A stretch of DNA of 64,000 nucleotides from Septoria linicola (GCA_024114885.1 CP099432.1:434001-498000), one strand, 5' to 3'; positions 1 to 11,680 are shown, numbered from the stretch's first letter. The notes: generated from the letters alone by a model not told the origin. Program-made: numbers and translations.

Positions 1-1300
1 AAGAGGCCACTTGGCCTTCCTACTACCTAGTAACAGAAACTCTACTAAGAGAGAAAGATCTAAGTCTTAGTAATTTCCTAAATACGAGGAATCCCTATCC
101 TTTAGAGCTAGTCTCTCTACTATAAGAAATTATCCTTCTCTAGAATCCTTAGCTAGTCTGAAGCATTCTACTAATTATTTATTCTATTTACCTATTTCTA
201 TAATAGACTAAGAGGACAAGAAGAGCTAAAGGATTCTAATCCTAGATAGAACTAACTAGAAGAGATAGTTCAAGCTATAGACAGACAAGCTAGAAGGAAA
301 GGACTAGTTCTAGGCAATTAGCTAACTAATTATTAGAGGGAACTTATATACAGTTTAGTAGGACACTAGTCTTCAGATATATGTTACTTAGAATCAATAC
401 TTCTTAAAAGATAATATAGTATGTAGGTTTAGTATTAGATACAGTATTAGTAAAGATAATAAGATAGAGCTAGAGACATAGTATGTTACTATACTAGTAG
501 CTAAGATATAGGTGATTCTCTAGAACAAGTATAATAGAGTCCTGAAGTCCTATACTATAGGTCTGATTAAGCAGTTTATTATATTCAGGATATTACCTAA
601 TAAGACAATCAGGGAAGTATAGAGACACCTTAGAGGCCTAGGCAAGAGGATTACTAAGATTGATCCTTAGGAAGCCTACTACTAGAGCTAAGAGAAAAGG
701 CTGAAACATCTCCTATAGTCTCTACCTATATTATACTAAGCAGCTAAGGATGCTATTATAACCTAACTATCCTTGGATATAGACACTGTTCTCCTTCTAC
801 TTAAGTCCTAAGAGGTAAGAGACAATCTAGACAAGATAGATACAGGTCTAGCTATATTCTATTCTAGGCAGCCCTACTAAGGAAAGTCTCTACTAATATG
901 CTAGCTCTATAAGAAAGGGAAGTACTAGTTGAAGGATTGTCCTAACCTCCCTACTACTAAGAAACTGTCCTAGTAGAGAAACAGTACTAAGAACTAGAAG
1001 GACCCTTAGGGATTATTCCTTAGAGGGAGGGTTAGAAGATCCCCTTTACTAAGGAATGCTAGACATATTAAGAAAGCTATCTATAAGTCATTATTATATA
1101 ATAAGCTAAAGAAGGTTATCTAGAAAATAGGCAAGTAGCTTCAAAGGATAGAAAAGTCTAGAAAGCTTCTAAAGAAAGGATTTTCAGCCTAGGAGTCTAG
1201 TTCTAGTTCTGATTCTAGAACTTACTCTAGTTCTAGAAGTAATAATAATTCCCTATTAGAAGATAATAACTAAGATAAGTTGGCCTATTCTATAATTGAG
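1..1300 (+). pseudogene. Copia gag remnant with mutated zinc knuckle
   Basis: This is the nucleocapsid part of the Copia polyprotein, which would package element RNA. The clearest landmark is a CCHC knuckle at 899-940. It reads C-*-L-Y-K-K-G-K-Y-*-L-K-D-C, that is C-x2-C-x4-H-x4-C with the second Cys changed to Tyr (TGT to TAT) and the His changed to Tyr (CAT to TAC/TAT). The stretch 600-800 reads like the usual gag helical region but is interrupted by stops. The start codon is not in the window. No functional product is possible. The family call rests on the knuckle plus the pol domains directly downstream. Confidence 0.8.
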
Positions 1301-1780
1301 GCTAAAAGCAAGTTGTTACTCTAAGAATAGCTCTTGGATTCCTATACCTTATCCTATATAACTGACTAACTGTCCTTCTTTAGATTAGTAAAGCTACTAA
1401 GGAAGAAAGTATAGATCAAGGTAGGAGGAGGATACCTCTATGTAACCTACTCTAGACTAGTATAGATAAAGGGAATCTTAGGAGGAGAAGTTCTACTTAA
1501 TAGGGTACTATTTGTTCCTAATCTTGGAGTAAATCTTATATTATAGGATTAGTTTAGTAAGCAATTTGGAGTCTAGAAGCCTGATTTCACTCTTACCTCC
1601 CTAGATAGCCAAACAGTTATAAAGACCAAGCTAGTTAGAGGTGTTCTATTTATTAGTAAGATATTACCTCTCCTATAGGAAAAGTTATATTACTTACTAT
1701 ATAATCCTATAGAGGTTAATAATGCCTATACTGCCCTATTAGAGAAGGATCTGAAATAGTAAGAGCTATAGTATAGAAGA
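1300..1780 (+). pseudogene. Copia aspartic protease remnant
   Basis: The frame after gag carries the retropepsin pattern. A segment near 1,338-1,380 reads DSYTLSYITDQLSFF, in the place of the family's D-S-G-A-T-x-H-I-T, and near 1,500-1,560 a segment reads LFVPNLGVNLIL, matching the conserved 'VP-x-L-x-x-N-L' strand. The Gly-Ala after the catalytic Asp-Ser is not preserved. In the intact element this enzyme would cut the gag-pol polyprotein. Assignment depends on position between the zinc knuckle and the pre-integrase motif. Confidence 0.7.
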
Positions 1781-2560
1781 TTTACATACTTTAGAAGAGG
1801 GTTACTCTCAAACCTTTATAAAGTTACTAACCTAAAGGAAAGAATTCTAATTCCTAACTAGGAAGAGTATAAGTATAGGATCTATATAATAGGCAAGATA
1901 AAGAAACACCTAGGCAAGTCTATTAAGAGAAGACCTGAAAGATTAGCTCTTATATTAGTAGATATCTATAGACTATTACTATTATTAGTAAAAGGTTTTA
2001 TATAGTAGCTTAAGATTATTAACAACTTCTTAAGAAAGAAATAGGCATTTCTACTTAAGGCTAGATTAGATGTACTAACTACTCTTCAGAACTGGAGGAT
2101 CAAGGTAGAAAGGCAGTTAGTAGCACTCCTTAAGTCTATAAGGGCTAACAATGCTAGAGAGATTACTACTTTGATCAAATAGTAGGAGAAGGACTTTGGA
2201 ATTACCCTTAAGCTAACTAAGGCCTACAATTTACTCTAGAATAGAGTAGTTAAGAGGTCTATCTAAACATTAGAGGCCTCTATTAGAGTAATACTTGAAG
2301 AAAGTAAGATGCCTATTAAGTTTTAGCTAGAAGCTCTTGAAGTATAGGTATATATAAGGAACAAGCTTCTAAATAGACCTAATATTAAGGGATTCAAGCT
2401 CTTACCTAATGAAGCTTTTAATAGGATTAAACTAATAGTCTCCTACCTTAAGGTATAAGGATATAGAGCTATAGTATATATAGATATAAGAGTACAGCCT
2501 TAGTAGGCAAGGAGTAACAAACTAATAAATAGAGGAAAGGATACTATGTTTGTTAGATAC
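1740..2560 (+). pseudogene. Copia pre-integrase and integrase remnant
   Basis: Near 1,766-1,800 the frame reads EL*YRRFTYF, a RIP-altered version of the family's L-W-H-R-R-F/L-G-H-F (Trp to TAG, His to Tyr). A run near 1,880-1,910 (GKIKKHLGKS) corresponds to the G-K-x-x-x-x-F linker, and 1,945-1,975 (ALILVDIYRL) to the H-T-D-V-x-G-P catalytic strand, where the His is lost but the Asp is kept. A further match around 2,090-2,160 (KVERQLVALLKSIRANNAREI) stands for the 'R-S-D-N-G-x-E-F' strand, with Asp and Gly mutated. In life this would join element cDNA to host DNA. Confidence 0.75.
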
Positions 2561-3329
2561 TGTAACAATATAGTAAAGGTATAGAAGTTCTAGGAGCTAG
2601 ACATGAAGGCTATCAAGTAGTATACTAATATAATCTTCTTTAAAGATAAGCTAGGTAGAGAATTGGACTTGAATATTAAGATCAAGAATCTCCCTAGTTT
2701 AGCTCTAGAAAGAAGACCTGTTAGAAGGCTAAGAACTATTAGCTAGCCTGCTCTATAAGCTAGTAGGAGTACCCTAGGTGCTCCTAGTCTAGGCTAGTAG
2801 AAGCCTCCTCCCCCTTAGCTATTAGTATAGGTTTAGGAAGGAAAGAAACTCTTTATATAACTTCTACCTCTACTAGAAGATATAGGAGAGTATAGAAAAT
2901 TCCTAGACTAAGGGAAAGTTAAGAAAGAATCTAAGAATTCTGCTTAAGAAACTATAGAGGTAGATTAGGAGCAGATAGCCCTAAGGTAAACCCTTAGAAA
3001 GAGGAAAGTATCCTAAGAACTTGATAGATTTGACTAGAAGCTAAAGCTAATTAGGCTTGAGCTAGATTAGAATAGTTAGCTAGACAAGGAAATGCTCCTA
3101 GAGTATTAGGCTTTCTTCTTAGCTATAAGCTCTATTAACCTAGGTATCCTATAGGACCTAGAATTCTTAGAGGAAGTTAAAGAGATTATATTCTTAGCTA
3201 CTAAAGAAGTAGGAATACATAAATAGGAGGTTCTAATCCTAAGGAACTATAAGGAAGTAGTAAGTGATCCTAAGTAGGGTTATCTCTAGTAAGAAGCTAT
3301 TTAGAAGGAGCTAGATACACTTATAAGTA

Positions 3330-4060
3330 ACAATACCTAGACTATAGTAGTCCTACTAAAAGGGGCCAACCTAGTCACCTTAAGATAGGTCTTTAATATT
3401 AAGAGAAAGCTTAGTAGAGCTATTAAAAAGTTCAAGGCAAGACTAGTTATAAGAGGGTTCTCCTAAAAGTATAGAGTAGACTATATAGAGACTTTTACCC
3501 CTATAGTTAGGTAGGATACTCTAAGAGGATTTATAGCTGTAGTCTATAAGAAGGACCTAGTTCTATACTAAGTAGATATGAATAATGCATTTATAGAGAG
3601 CACCCTACATAAGGATATCTATATAATCCTACTACTAGGTGTTGACCTACTAACTAGTATAGTCTTACAAGTTCTAAGGAGTCTCTATAGGCTAAAGCAA
3701 GCTATAAGAGACTAGAATTAGCTATATGTGTCAAAGCTGAAAGGAATAGGATTCAGACAATTAGAAGTGGACCTATGTCTTCTAATCTATAAGAAAAGGA
3801 AAGACCTAATGATCCTGATCTATGTTAATAACATACCTATTACTATAGAGAGACTAGAAGATGTCCTCTAGTTTAAAGACTAACTTAGTAAGGTCTTCAA
3901 GATTAAAGATCTTAGAGAACTAGACAAGATTCTTAGAATAAGACTAATAAGAAACAGATAGTAAGGCTAGCTGAAACTTGACTAGAAGCACTATATCTAA
4001 GAGAACCTAGCTAAGATAGGAATAGGTTAAGAGACTATATTACTAACTCTTTTACTAATA
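3330..4060 (+). pseudogene. Copia reverse transcriptase remnant, YVDD changed to YVNN
   Basis: The RT palm domain is well preserved. VDMNNAFIESTLHKDIYI near 3,573-3,625 stands for the Q-M-D-V-K-T-A-F-L-N-G-x-L-x-E-E-I-Y-M box, and SLYRLKQAIRD near 3,682-3,714 for S-L-Y-G-L-K-Q-A-P-R. The metal-binding YVDD box at 3,821-3,832 reads TAT GTT AAT AAC (Tyr-Val-Asn-Asn), so both catalytic Asp codons changed G to A, the expected RIP outcome on the opposite strand. The frame is also cut by stops, so no enzyme can be made. Directly upstream, around 3,400-3,520, is the conserved N-terminal K-x-R-L-V-x-R-G-F strand. Confidence 0.93.
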
Positions 4061-4179
4061 GACAGCTATGAAAGTCTGAAGCCTACTAGACCAAATAATA
4101 AAAGGTGTGACAAATAGGAGTACCAATCCATTATTAGAACATAGATATAGCTTGTAACTGTTATAAGACTAGACATTTC

Positions 4180-4875
4180 ATTTGCCCTTAGAAGATTAAG
4201 CTCCTATATTAGTAATCTAATAGTAGGACATATGAAGGCTCTAAAGAAGCTAACTAGATACCTGAGATCAAACCTAGACCTTAGTCTAAGATACTTAAGG
4301 AATAGTCAAGGCTTTCTTACTAGATATATAGACTCTAACTATATAATAGACAAGACTAATAGAGTCTTAATCCTTGGATATGTCTTCTTCCTTTATAGTA
4401 CACCAATCTCCTAGATAAGTAAGAAGTAGAGATCTATAGCTATATCTATAATGGAAGCTAAATATATAGCTATAGGTGTATATATAAAACAGTTATAGTT
4501 CCTTAGTACTCTTTTAAGAGAGCTTGGATACCTAGAGTTAGTAGGAGAATGTTCTTACTAACTAAGGATCCTTAGTAACTAGGAAACTATTACTGGAATC
4601 AGGCTAATTCAGCTAAAAGGTAATAACTAAGCTGCCCTTACTCTAGTCAAGGACTTATATATTTATAACAAGTCTAAATATATTAATATCTTATATAATA
4701 CTATAAGAAAGCTCTAGTAGAACAGACTTATCTCTATAGAATATATGAATATAAAAGAGATAGTAGTAGATAGTCTTACTAAGCTAAAGAATAGACTATA
4801 GTTTTAGGAGTTTGTAAGGCAGCTCTACCTTATATAAGAGATATGTAAAAGATAACTCTAAGCCTTAGAGTTAAA
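4180..4875 (+). pseudogene. Copia RNase H remnant (includes a 60-codon open stretch)
   Basis: The open stretch 4,232-4,414 is genuine element coding sequence. It carries ALKKLTRYLRSNLDLSL, then YIDSNYIIDKTNR and LGYVFFLYSTPIS, matching the family's connection and RNase H start (Y-x-D-A-D-W-A-x-D-x-x-x-R-x-S-T-S-G-Y-V-F-F-L-x-x-x-P-I-S-W). The terminal Trp has become TAG. It continues with ISIMEAKYIAI near 4,444-4,476, the S-T-x-E-A-E-Y-I-A box, and ends near 4,850-4,875. In the intact element it would degrade the RNA strand during cDNA synthesis. The ATG at 4,232 is internal to pol and not a real start. Confidence 0.92.
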
Positions 4876-4925
4876 CTAAGAGGAGTCTAAAAGAAAGATT
4901 TTAGTTACTTGACTCCTCCTTAGTT
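4873..4925. repeat. Hairpin just downstream of Copia pol
   Basis: AACTAAGAGGAGTC at 4,873-4,886 is complementary, with a one-base bulge, to GACTCCTCCTTAGTT at 4,911-4,925. The loop is about 24 nt and purine-rich. It lies where a polypurine tract and LTR boundary are expected. Role unknown; it could be a transcript-end structure or part of the LTR edge. Confidence 0.6.
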
Positions 4926-5714
4926 AGACTTTACAAAGTCCTAAATGCCCTTACTAATATTAGACCTATTACTAACTATAATATTACTATATAGTACCTA
5001 GCTAAACTAGACACCCTCTGAGGCTAAGTACTAGTTGATGTTAAAGACCTCCTCTATAGTAGCTATTATCTCCTCCACTAGTATATAGTCACTCTGCTCT
5101 CTAGCTTAATATAAGATCCCTATAGCTAAGAATAGTATACCTTAAAGACTATTAGGGAACTAAGAAGCTATATAGAATGTAACTAAGTAGGGGACTAGGC
5201 TATAAGGAATCTAGGGAGCTGTTAGAATTAGCTATAAGAAAGGATAGGGGTAACTTACTAGATAGTCTATGTCCTAAACAATCTACTCCTATATAAGAGA
5301 GGAGGAAGATCTTATAGAAGGCATTTCTTTTACCTTTTTATAGGAGATAGTAGTATAGAAAGTTTATTAGATTAATAGTTAGTACTATCTAGTTATTAGT
5401 CTGAAAAGTAAGTACTTGATGACTAATTAAGATTAGGACTAGCATTTGAGTACTATAGATGATCTATTAAAAGATCTAACTATATAGCATAAGTAGGAGT
5501 ATTAAGAATATATCCTAGATAGTTAGTCTAGATATAGACTTCTAAGTATAGTTCTAGATGCCTAAGGCATCCACCTAAGGCTTAGTAAGAGGTATATCTT
5601 GCTTCTCTTTCTTCTCTTCTTAGATAACTAACAAAATTAACTTTGTATTTAGTTCCTAGTATATTACTACTATACTATATATATAAGTCAGTTCAAGATT
5701 AATCCCCTATTCTT
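4876..5714. other. Copia 3' end and junction to Gypsy fragment, no gene
   Basis: No coding frame is recognised. A long imperfect inverted repeat lies immediately after pol at 4,873-4,925, and a perfect 15-bp palindrome GATGCCTAAGGCATC lies at 5,557-5,571. Part of this stretch should be the Copia 3' LTR, but without a second copy its ends cannot be placed. CpG is absent until about 5,720, where CpG-containing sequence begins abruptly. That change marks the junction with the next element better than any motif does. Confidence 0.5.
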
Positions 5715-6379
5715 CTTTACTACGCTATACCCTCCTTGATATTGTGTAGTATCTATAAACGCTCTCTACTTTTAACATTAAAGCTTATTTCTACTAGCGA
5801 TTTCTAAGGTTAGTACTACGCTCTACCTTCCTAGAGCCCTTTTCTATTACTAATTAGCGAAGTAAGATAATAATTTTCTGTCCTAAAGGCCTTTCTACTA
5901 CTAATTTTCGTCTAATTAAAGGAATTACTAAAAATATTAGTTTCTAGTAGAGAATTCTTAAAGTTTAAGGTTTTAGCCTACGTAAGAGTAGAGAAGCTTA
6001 AATCTTTAGCGACGATAGCTCTAATAGCTCCTTCCTAGCTATTAATTATAGCGCTAGTAGTCTCTTATAATATAGAAAGCGCGATCTAGTAAGCTAACTA
6101 GGTATATAAAAAATAAGGCTCTTTTAAGTTAGTAGAGATAACGATAATAGCGTCTAAGTCTTAGTCCTTATTAGTAATAGTAAGGTATATACTATAGTAG
6201 TTAGTAGTAGCGTTAGTAGTATACGATAGCTATAGAAGCGTTAAGGTAAAGTAAACTTATATAACTAAGCCTTACGTATAGATCTCTAATCCTAATAGAA
6301 GTTACGCTACTACGATAAGGTATATAATTAGACTACTTTTACGCTCTAAACGATCTCTTCTTCCTTATTAACTATTAAT

Positions 6380-9300
6380 TAGTTACTATAGAGCCTTACT
6401 TCTATTAAGGTCGGTTCTTATCTTTCGTTACTACCTAGTAACGCTACCTAGCTATTTATATACGTAAGTAGTAATTTATATAATAGAAAACTCTTTAACT
6501 AGTTACGCGCCCGATCCTCCTCGCTATTTAAGTTACTTATTACTAGTTACGCGCTTTATATCGCTCTAAGCTACTAATACGACTATTTAAAGACGTTCTC
6601 TTTCTCTATCGCGTATAAAGAATAAGACTTCCTCTTTCTAGTATTCTTTAACGCCTAAACGCTTATTAAGACTAGCGCTCTTGCTTTCTACCTTACCTAT
6701 TCGAAGTTCTATATAAGAACTACTCTAATAAGAGTCTCTAAAGAAAATACGAAAGATAGCTTCTTTAAGCTCTATATAAGATATAGCGCTCGCTTATACT
6801 AATCGCGAAGGCTCTCTTATTAGTTTCTAGCCTCTAAGTAGACCTCTTATAGGTATAACGAACCTTAATAACGCTATCGACGCTATTCTATTATTAGAAA
6901 CACTATAAGAATAAGAGGAGAGCGTCGACTTAGTACTTAAGTAAGTTAAGAAAGTAAACGATAAGATAAAGATCGATATATTCAACTTCTTTAAACGCCT
7001 CTTAGCTAAGATTTTACTAAAATACCTTAATGTATAGAGTATAAAGCGTAATAATATAAAGAAAATATACTAAAAAGGCTAAGACTTAGTAAAGAAGAGA
7101 AACTTGATTTAGTAGTAGCTATATATAGAGTTTAGGTATAAGTAGAACTTCTTCTTCCTTAACTAAGTCTTATATAATAAAGAGATACTTAGGAACCTTT
7201 ATTAATAGTTAAATAAGTATAAAGGCGTCTTTAAAGAGAGCGAGCCTAAAGACTAGGCTTTCTTAACGTAGTAAAAGTAAGATCGTTTCTATTAGTAGGT
7301 AGCGAATATATTCTCTCGTAGCTAGTATTTTTAGCTATAGAGAAGTAAGAAGACTCCTAGCTCGTAGAGCTTAGGTTTTATTAATACGAACTTAGATAGA
7401 AGATACTACTAGAATAAGTTTAAGAAGAAGCTTACGTAGGTCGACGTATTTAGCTATAAGATACGTAAGGTACGCCTAGAGGTAGGCTATAAGCTTAATA
7501 AGTATAGATTTACTATTAAGCTTACTAAGAAAGAACGTAAAAGAGAGATCTTTAGAGAACCGACCTACGTGTTCCTAGTAGTAGAGAAATAGCTCTTAAT
7601 ATCCTATAGCCTATTACCTCTACCTAGAAATCTATAATCTAATAGACGTCTCTCCTCCTCTACGCCTAAGAGCCTATCCTTATCTAGTCCTACTCGAAAC
7701 TCTAGTCGAGAAAGAGAAGAAGATAGTTTACTTACGATCCTAGAGCCTCGTCTTAGAGATTCTATATCGCCTAGTACTATATAGAGGCTAAAAGCCTAGT
7801 TAGAGAAGTTAACGCTAAGCTCTATAAAGAAGCTCGCGCCTATTCTTTATAAAAGTAAGAGGATTACTAGACTTCGTACTAGAGAAACTATTATCGCCTT
7901 AATCGAGACTTCTCCTATACTAAGCGCTTTAGGTAATAGCGATTCTATATAAGACTAAGGGTTACCTATAATAGAGCCGCTACTAGGTTCGTAATACCTA
8001 TCGCTAATCGTATTAGAAGATAATAGTAGAATTAAGCTAGAGAGCGACTTAGAGCCTAATCTACGTTACTAGGCTTATATAAAGGATAGTATTATCTCTA
8101 AAGTCTACTACTATATAATCGTTAGTAGAGCTCTTAAAGAGGTCGATAATATCTAGAAGAAGAAGAAGGTAGCTAAGAGCTACGCTTTAATTAATATCCC
8201 TCTATACCTTAGCTAGCCTCTTTATAAAGAATATACGACTAAGATAGGTAATACTATAGGTTTAAAGCTACTAAAGATAGCTAAAGTAATATATACTCTC
8301 TACTAGCGTATTATTTAGATAGGTAGTATAGCCGATCTCTAAGCTCTTATCGTCTAGAATACTTAAAACTAGATATAATTTAAGCTAGAAGCGAATACTT
8401 TCTTCTCTAAGCCTATAGAACGTACTCGTCGTAGTAAGAAAGGTACTAATACTTAGGAACTAGAGAACGATATTAACGCTCTAATATATAAGGTAGGTAG
8501 AAGCTATCTTAGACCCTTTTAGTTCGCTATAACCGAAGTAGACTTGAAGGTTACTTCTAATATCTATTAGAAGGCTTAGGAGCTCTTAGACTATAATAGC
8601 GATAAGAATACCTAGACTAACTATAGTTTCCTCTTTTATTCTCCTTCTACTAGAGGCCTATTTTAGATCCTAGACTCTTTACTCGAAGCTATATAGTAGG
8701 AGTTTATACTATATCGATAGTATAATATAGCTATTAGTTAGTATAGTTAGTCTCGTAGTATATAGTACTCGCTATCCTAATAGTTTCTTCGCTAGTATCC
8801 TCTACTATAGCTATATTAGCTAGTTACTACTCTATATACGACTATTAAATACGTAGCCTACCTATCTACTATCTTTTATATCTTCTACGATAAGGCTAGT
8901 TCTAACTACCCTAATAGCTTCTAATATATTACCTTAAACGAGAATATATTACTTAAGGAGAAGGGCCTTAATTAGGTTTAGTTTATAATCTCTCTAGACG
9001 ATACTAGCGATAGAGGACGACTTTTACTAACCTCTAATACGGTTAGTAATAGGCTCTTTAACTCTAAGGAGACGAAGTAGCTAGCGAGGCGTATTATCTC
9101 TAATAAGTAAAGCTATAGTATAGGCTTCGTCGAGACTATAGCTCTAGTAATTACTAACGATATAAAAGCTAACCTTAATCTTAGTTAGAAGAATCCTTAT
9201 ACTAATATAGGCTCGCTAGTTATTTCGTACTCCTATCTCCCTTAGTAGTATACTCGCGTAGGTAACAAGTATCGTATAATTCCGATAGTATTTCTAGCCT

Positions 9301-9790
9301 ACTCTAAGAGTCAAGTATTAGATAAGTTATCTAATAGTAATCGTATTAACGTTTCTATAGTCTATAGTATATATCTCTATTATAAGCGAATACCCTTTAT
9401 AGCTTTAGGTACTATATACTCTATACGAGTAATAAAACCTTTCGCTACTAAGGTACTACTAACTAGCCTAGGCCTAATTTCTAATACCTTAGTAGGCCGA
9501 GTTCTATAGATAGATTAGGTAGTAAGTATAGAAATAAAGAAGATCTTTAGTATAAGTAAGGAGGAGTTTAAGGCCTATATAGCTAAATAGTAGACTACGG
9601 CTAAAGCTTAATTTGCTACTACCTCTACTAAGGTTATAGATATTAAGGAGTATATATTTAGTAAAGCTAGCTTTATAAGCGCGAGTAGTAACTTAGAAGT
9701 ATTAGTATCGAAGAAAAGAGAGACTATTCCTAAGAAGATCCTTAAGAGTATAGTAGAAGAGTAGCGTCTAGCGAACGATAACTAGATCTA
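6380..9790 (+). pseudogene. Unrecognised ORF3 of the Gypsy element (left copy)
   Basis: A single + frame of about 1,100 codons runs up to the 3' LTR flank, broken only by scattered TAG/TAA. Visible features: a Ser/Leu-rich beginning; a charged stretch around 6,910-7,100 (frame reads EEVNDKIKIDIFNFFKR); a Lys/Arg-rich segment around 7,380-7,560 (YKIRKVRLEV, KLTKKERKREIFRE); a Ser/Pro/Arg-rich linker around 7,640-7,720; and a long C-terminal part ending at 9,788. No protease, RT, integrase or envelope motif was seen, and no predicted transmembrane pattern stood out. I do not recognise the protein. The same frame exists in the right copy on the minus strand (about 18,930 down to 15,420), so it belongs to the element rather than to a chance insertion. 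Confidence 0.7.
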
Positions 9791-9937
9791 AGAAAGTGTT
9801 TTTAGTAGTTATCGTTAAAAAAGATAACTATTTAATAGGCCTCTAATTAAAAGTTTAATAGACTTTAATAGGAAAACTAGCTAGTTTTAAGTAATTCTAA
9901 GAAAGCTCTATAGATAGTTAAGTATCTAGTTAGATAC

Positions 9938-9952
9938 TAAGAAAGAGAGAAT
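9938..9952 (+). promoter_or_regulatory. Polypurine tract of left Gypsy copy
   Basis: TAAGAAAGAGAGAAT lies immediately before the LTR start, the position of the plus-strand primer in LTR retroelements. The right copy has AAGAAAGGGAGGAT at the matching place on the minus strand. Confidence 0.8.
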
Positions 9953-10231
9953 TAGTAAGGTAAAGACCTACCTATATACTATACTTAGTAACTTTAGTAT
10001 AAAACTAAGGTAGTAGTTCGTTTCTAAGATAGTAATATTTACTCTACTTAATTAATTTAATATCCTATAGTTCTAGTATAGGCTCTTAGTCCTAGGACTA
10101 CTAGTTTAAGCTCGTTACTACTATTTAACCTACGTATTATAAGACTATTACTCTCTAAATAGGTCTTGTTCTATAATAGCTACTCTTATACCTACCTAGG
10201 AGGTTAGTATTAAGGTAGTTATTATCTATTA
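9953..10231 (+). repeat. 3' LTR of left Gypsy copy
   Basis: About 279 bp, inverse of the LTRs at 14,952-15,231 and 27,935-28,214. It begins TAGTAAGG and ends ATTATCTATTA; the usual TG...CA ends appear as TA...TA, consistent with RIP. The right end abuts the interior of a Helitron intron, cutting its hairpin in half. Confidence 0.9.
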
Positions 10232-10284
10232 ATAGTAGAGTCTACTCTTTATAATAGAAATCGCTTTAGGACTAATCTTTCTAG
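10232..10284 (+). other. Helitron intron 1, 3' part only
   Basis: The right hairpin arm CTTTATAATAGAAA (10,246-10,260) is followed by TCGC, GACTAATC as branch-site candidate and TTTCTAG. The left arm and donor were removed where the Gypsy LTR joins at 10,231. The acceptor at 10,284 opens the exon frame that begins TAG CGT TAT AAA. Confidence 0.65.
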
Positions 10285-10473
10285 TAGCGTTATAAAGAAT
10301 ATATTATAACCTTTCTCTAGCGAGTCCCTAACGTCGTAAAACATCTACTACGGTTACTAGTATAGTACGATATAGTTCTTATCTAGCTAGTATAGGAAGT
10401 AGTCGATCCTTACTATAGGCGTATAATAGTATAATTCTACTAGTAGTTTATAGTACGTAGGTATATTATCTAG

Positions 10474-10533
10474 GTATTTCTATTATAAAGCGTTATCTTT
10501 ATACTATAAAGGAAATTAGCTAATACTATATAG
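10474..10533 (+). other. Helitron intron 2 (hairpin intron, 60 nt)
   Basis: Donor GTATTT, left arm TTTCTATTATAAAGCG, right arm ACTATAAAGGAAAT, branch-like AGCTAAT, acceptor TATATAG. Phase 0. Splicing joins the two Rep-upstream exons in frame. Confidence 0.75.
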
Positions 10534-10786
10534 ACTTAGCTAAACTATCTTATAATTAACTACCTAGGCTTTTAGGATATTACTATCGATAAAGCGCTCC
10601 TTACCTAGCTTCTATAGAACGATTTAGTTCTCGAAGAGATCTAGATAGTACTATACTAAGATACTAGCGCCGTAGTCGCTCTAAACGAGTAATAAGAAGA
10701 GGAAGTAGATAATAAAGGTAATATCGATATAAGCGTAGTACCTAATACGTATTCTAAGCGTATAGAAGCTATAGACTTTTAATAAG

Positions 10787-10851
10787 GTACTCCTTTCTAT
10801 TATAAAGTAGAGAGTCTACTTTATAAATAAAATACTAACCTTAAACTCTAG
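10787..10851 (+). other. Helitron intron 3 (hairpin intron, 65 nt)
   Basis: Donor GTACTC, arms TTTCTATTATAAAGTAGA and TCTACTTTATAAATAAAA, branch site ATACTAACC, acceptor AACTCTAG. Phase 1. The downstream exon continues into the Rep catalytic domain. Confidence 0.82.
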
Positions 10852-11680
10852 TACTTAATCCTAATCCTAACGCGTTCGTTTCTATAATCGATTAGCTATA
10901 GCTCGATATACTCTACTATTTATAGTAAGGCTAGTACTAGAAGATCTTCTCTCTCGCGTTCTCTACCCTATTCCTTTATAGTCTTACCGACTATAACCTT
11001 CTAAGGCGTAATAGCGTTAAGTTTCTCGTATAGGTCTAGTATCTAATACGATATTACGATAGTAGATTCGCTCGCTATAAGCGCTTCTACTATACTATAT
11101 TTAATCTATAGATACGTGACTTAAGTAGTAGCTAAGCACGATAAATGCTTAACTATAATAATAATAGTAGGTCTACTACTCTTAGTATTAACGAACTTAG
11201 ACAAGTATTATAAGACGGTTCGCTATAGGCCTAGGCTCTAATTAATTACGTTATTAGGTATACGTCTAATATAAGAGGAGTCCGACTATACTAGTATCGC
11301 TACTACTATAAGCTTCTTAGTATAGTCTACGCTCTTAGTAAGCCTATATTATTCTTTATATTTACTACTATAGATATATAATAGGATAGCCTTTAGCGAT
11401 ATATACTAAACTACTAGTAGTAGCGATATAGTACTAATAAGGAGCGCTACTAGATTAACTATAAGAACCTACGTAGCTACCTATATATCGCTATATAGTA
11501 CTTCTATAAGCGATTTACTTCTTTCTTCTATACTATACTAGTACCTAAGTTTAGTATTAAAGACTTCTAGTTTCGTTACGAGTTTTAAGGCCGTAGTAGT
11601 ACTTATATCTATAGCTTCGTATAGTATAATTAAGATACCGTCTCTAAGGTATATAGTAATCTTATAGATAAAGAAGCTTA

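Larger units (their letters stand above)
1..4875 (+). mobile_element. Degenerate Ty1/Copia LTR retrotransposon (gag-pol body)
   Basis: Reading + in shifting frames and treating TAG as lost Gln/Trp gives the Copia order: gag zinc knuckle, protease, integrase, reverse transcriptase, RNase H. This order, with integrase before RT, separates Copia from Gypsy. The 5' LTR and the start of gag lie outside the window. No second LTR copy is visible to fix the 3' boundary, so 4,875 is only the end of the recognisable RNase H frame. Unlike the rest of the window, the block has almost no CpG (one seen, near 85) while some CpA and TpG remain. The element is dead: many in-frame stops and a mutated RT active site. 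Confidence 0.93.
5715..10231 (+). mobile_element. Truncated Gypsy-type element, 3' half, + orientation
   Basis: From about 5,715-5,780 to 10,231 this is the reverse complement of the 3' part of the Gypsy element at 14,952 to about 19,480: same ORF3, same polypurine tract, same LTR. Examples of shared blocks are 6,060-6,240 against 19,000-19,170 and 9,790-10,231 against 14,952-15,420. gag, pol and the 5' LTR are missing. Left edge homology stops next to the Copia block, so truncation happened there. This copy is more heavily C-to-T/G-to-A altered than the right copy (for instance TTAGTAATAG where the other copy has TCGGCGATAG), so it is probably older. It ends inside an intron of the Helitron gene. 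Confidence 0.9.
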
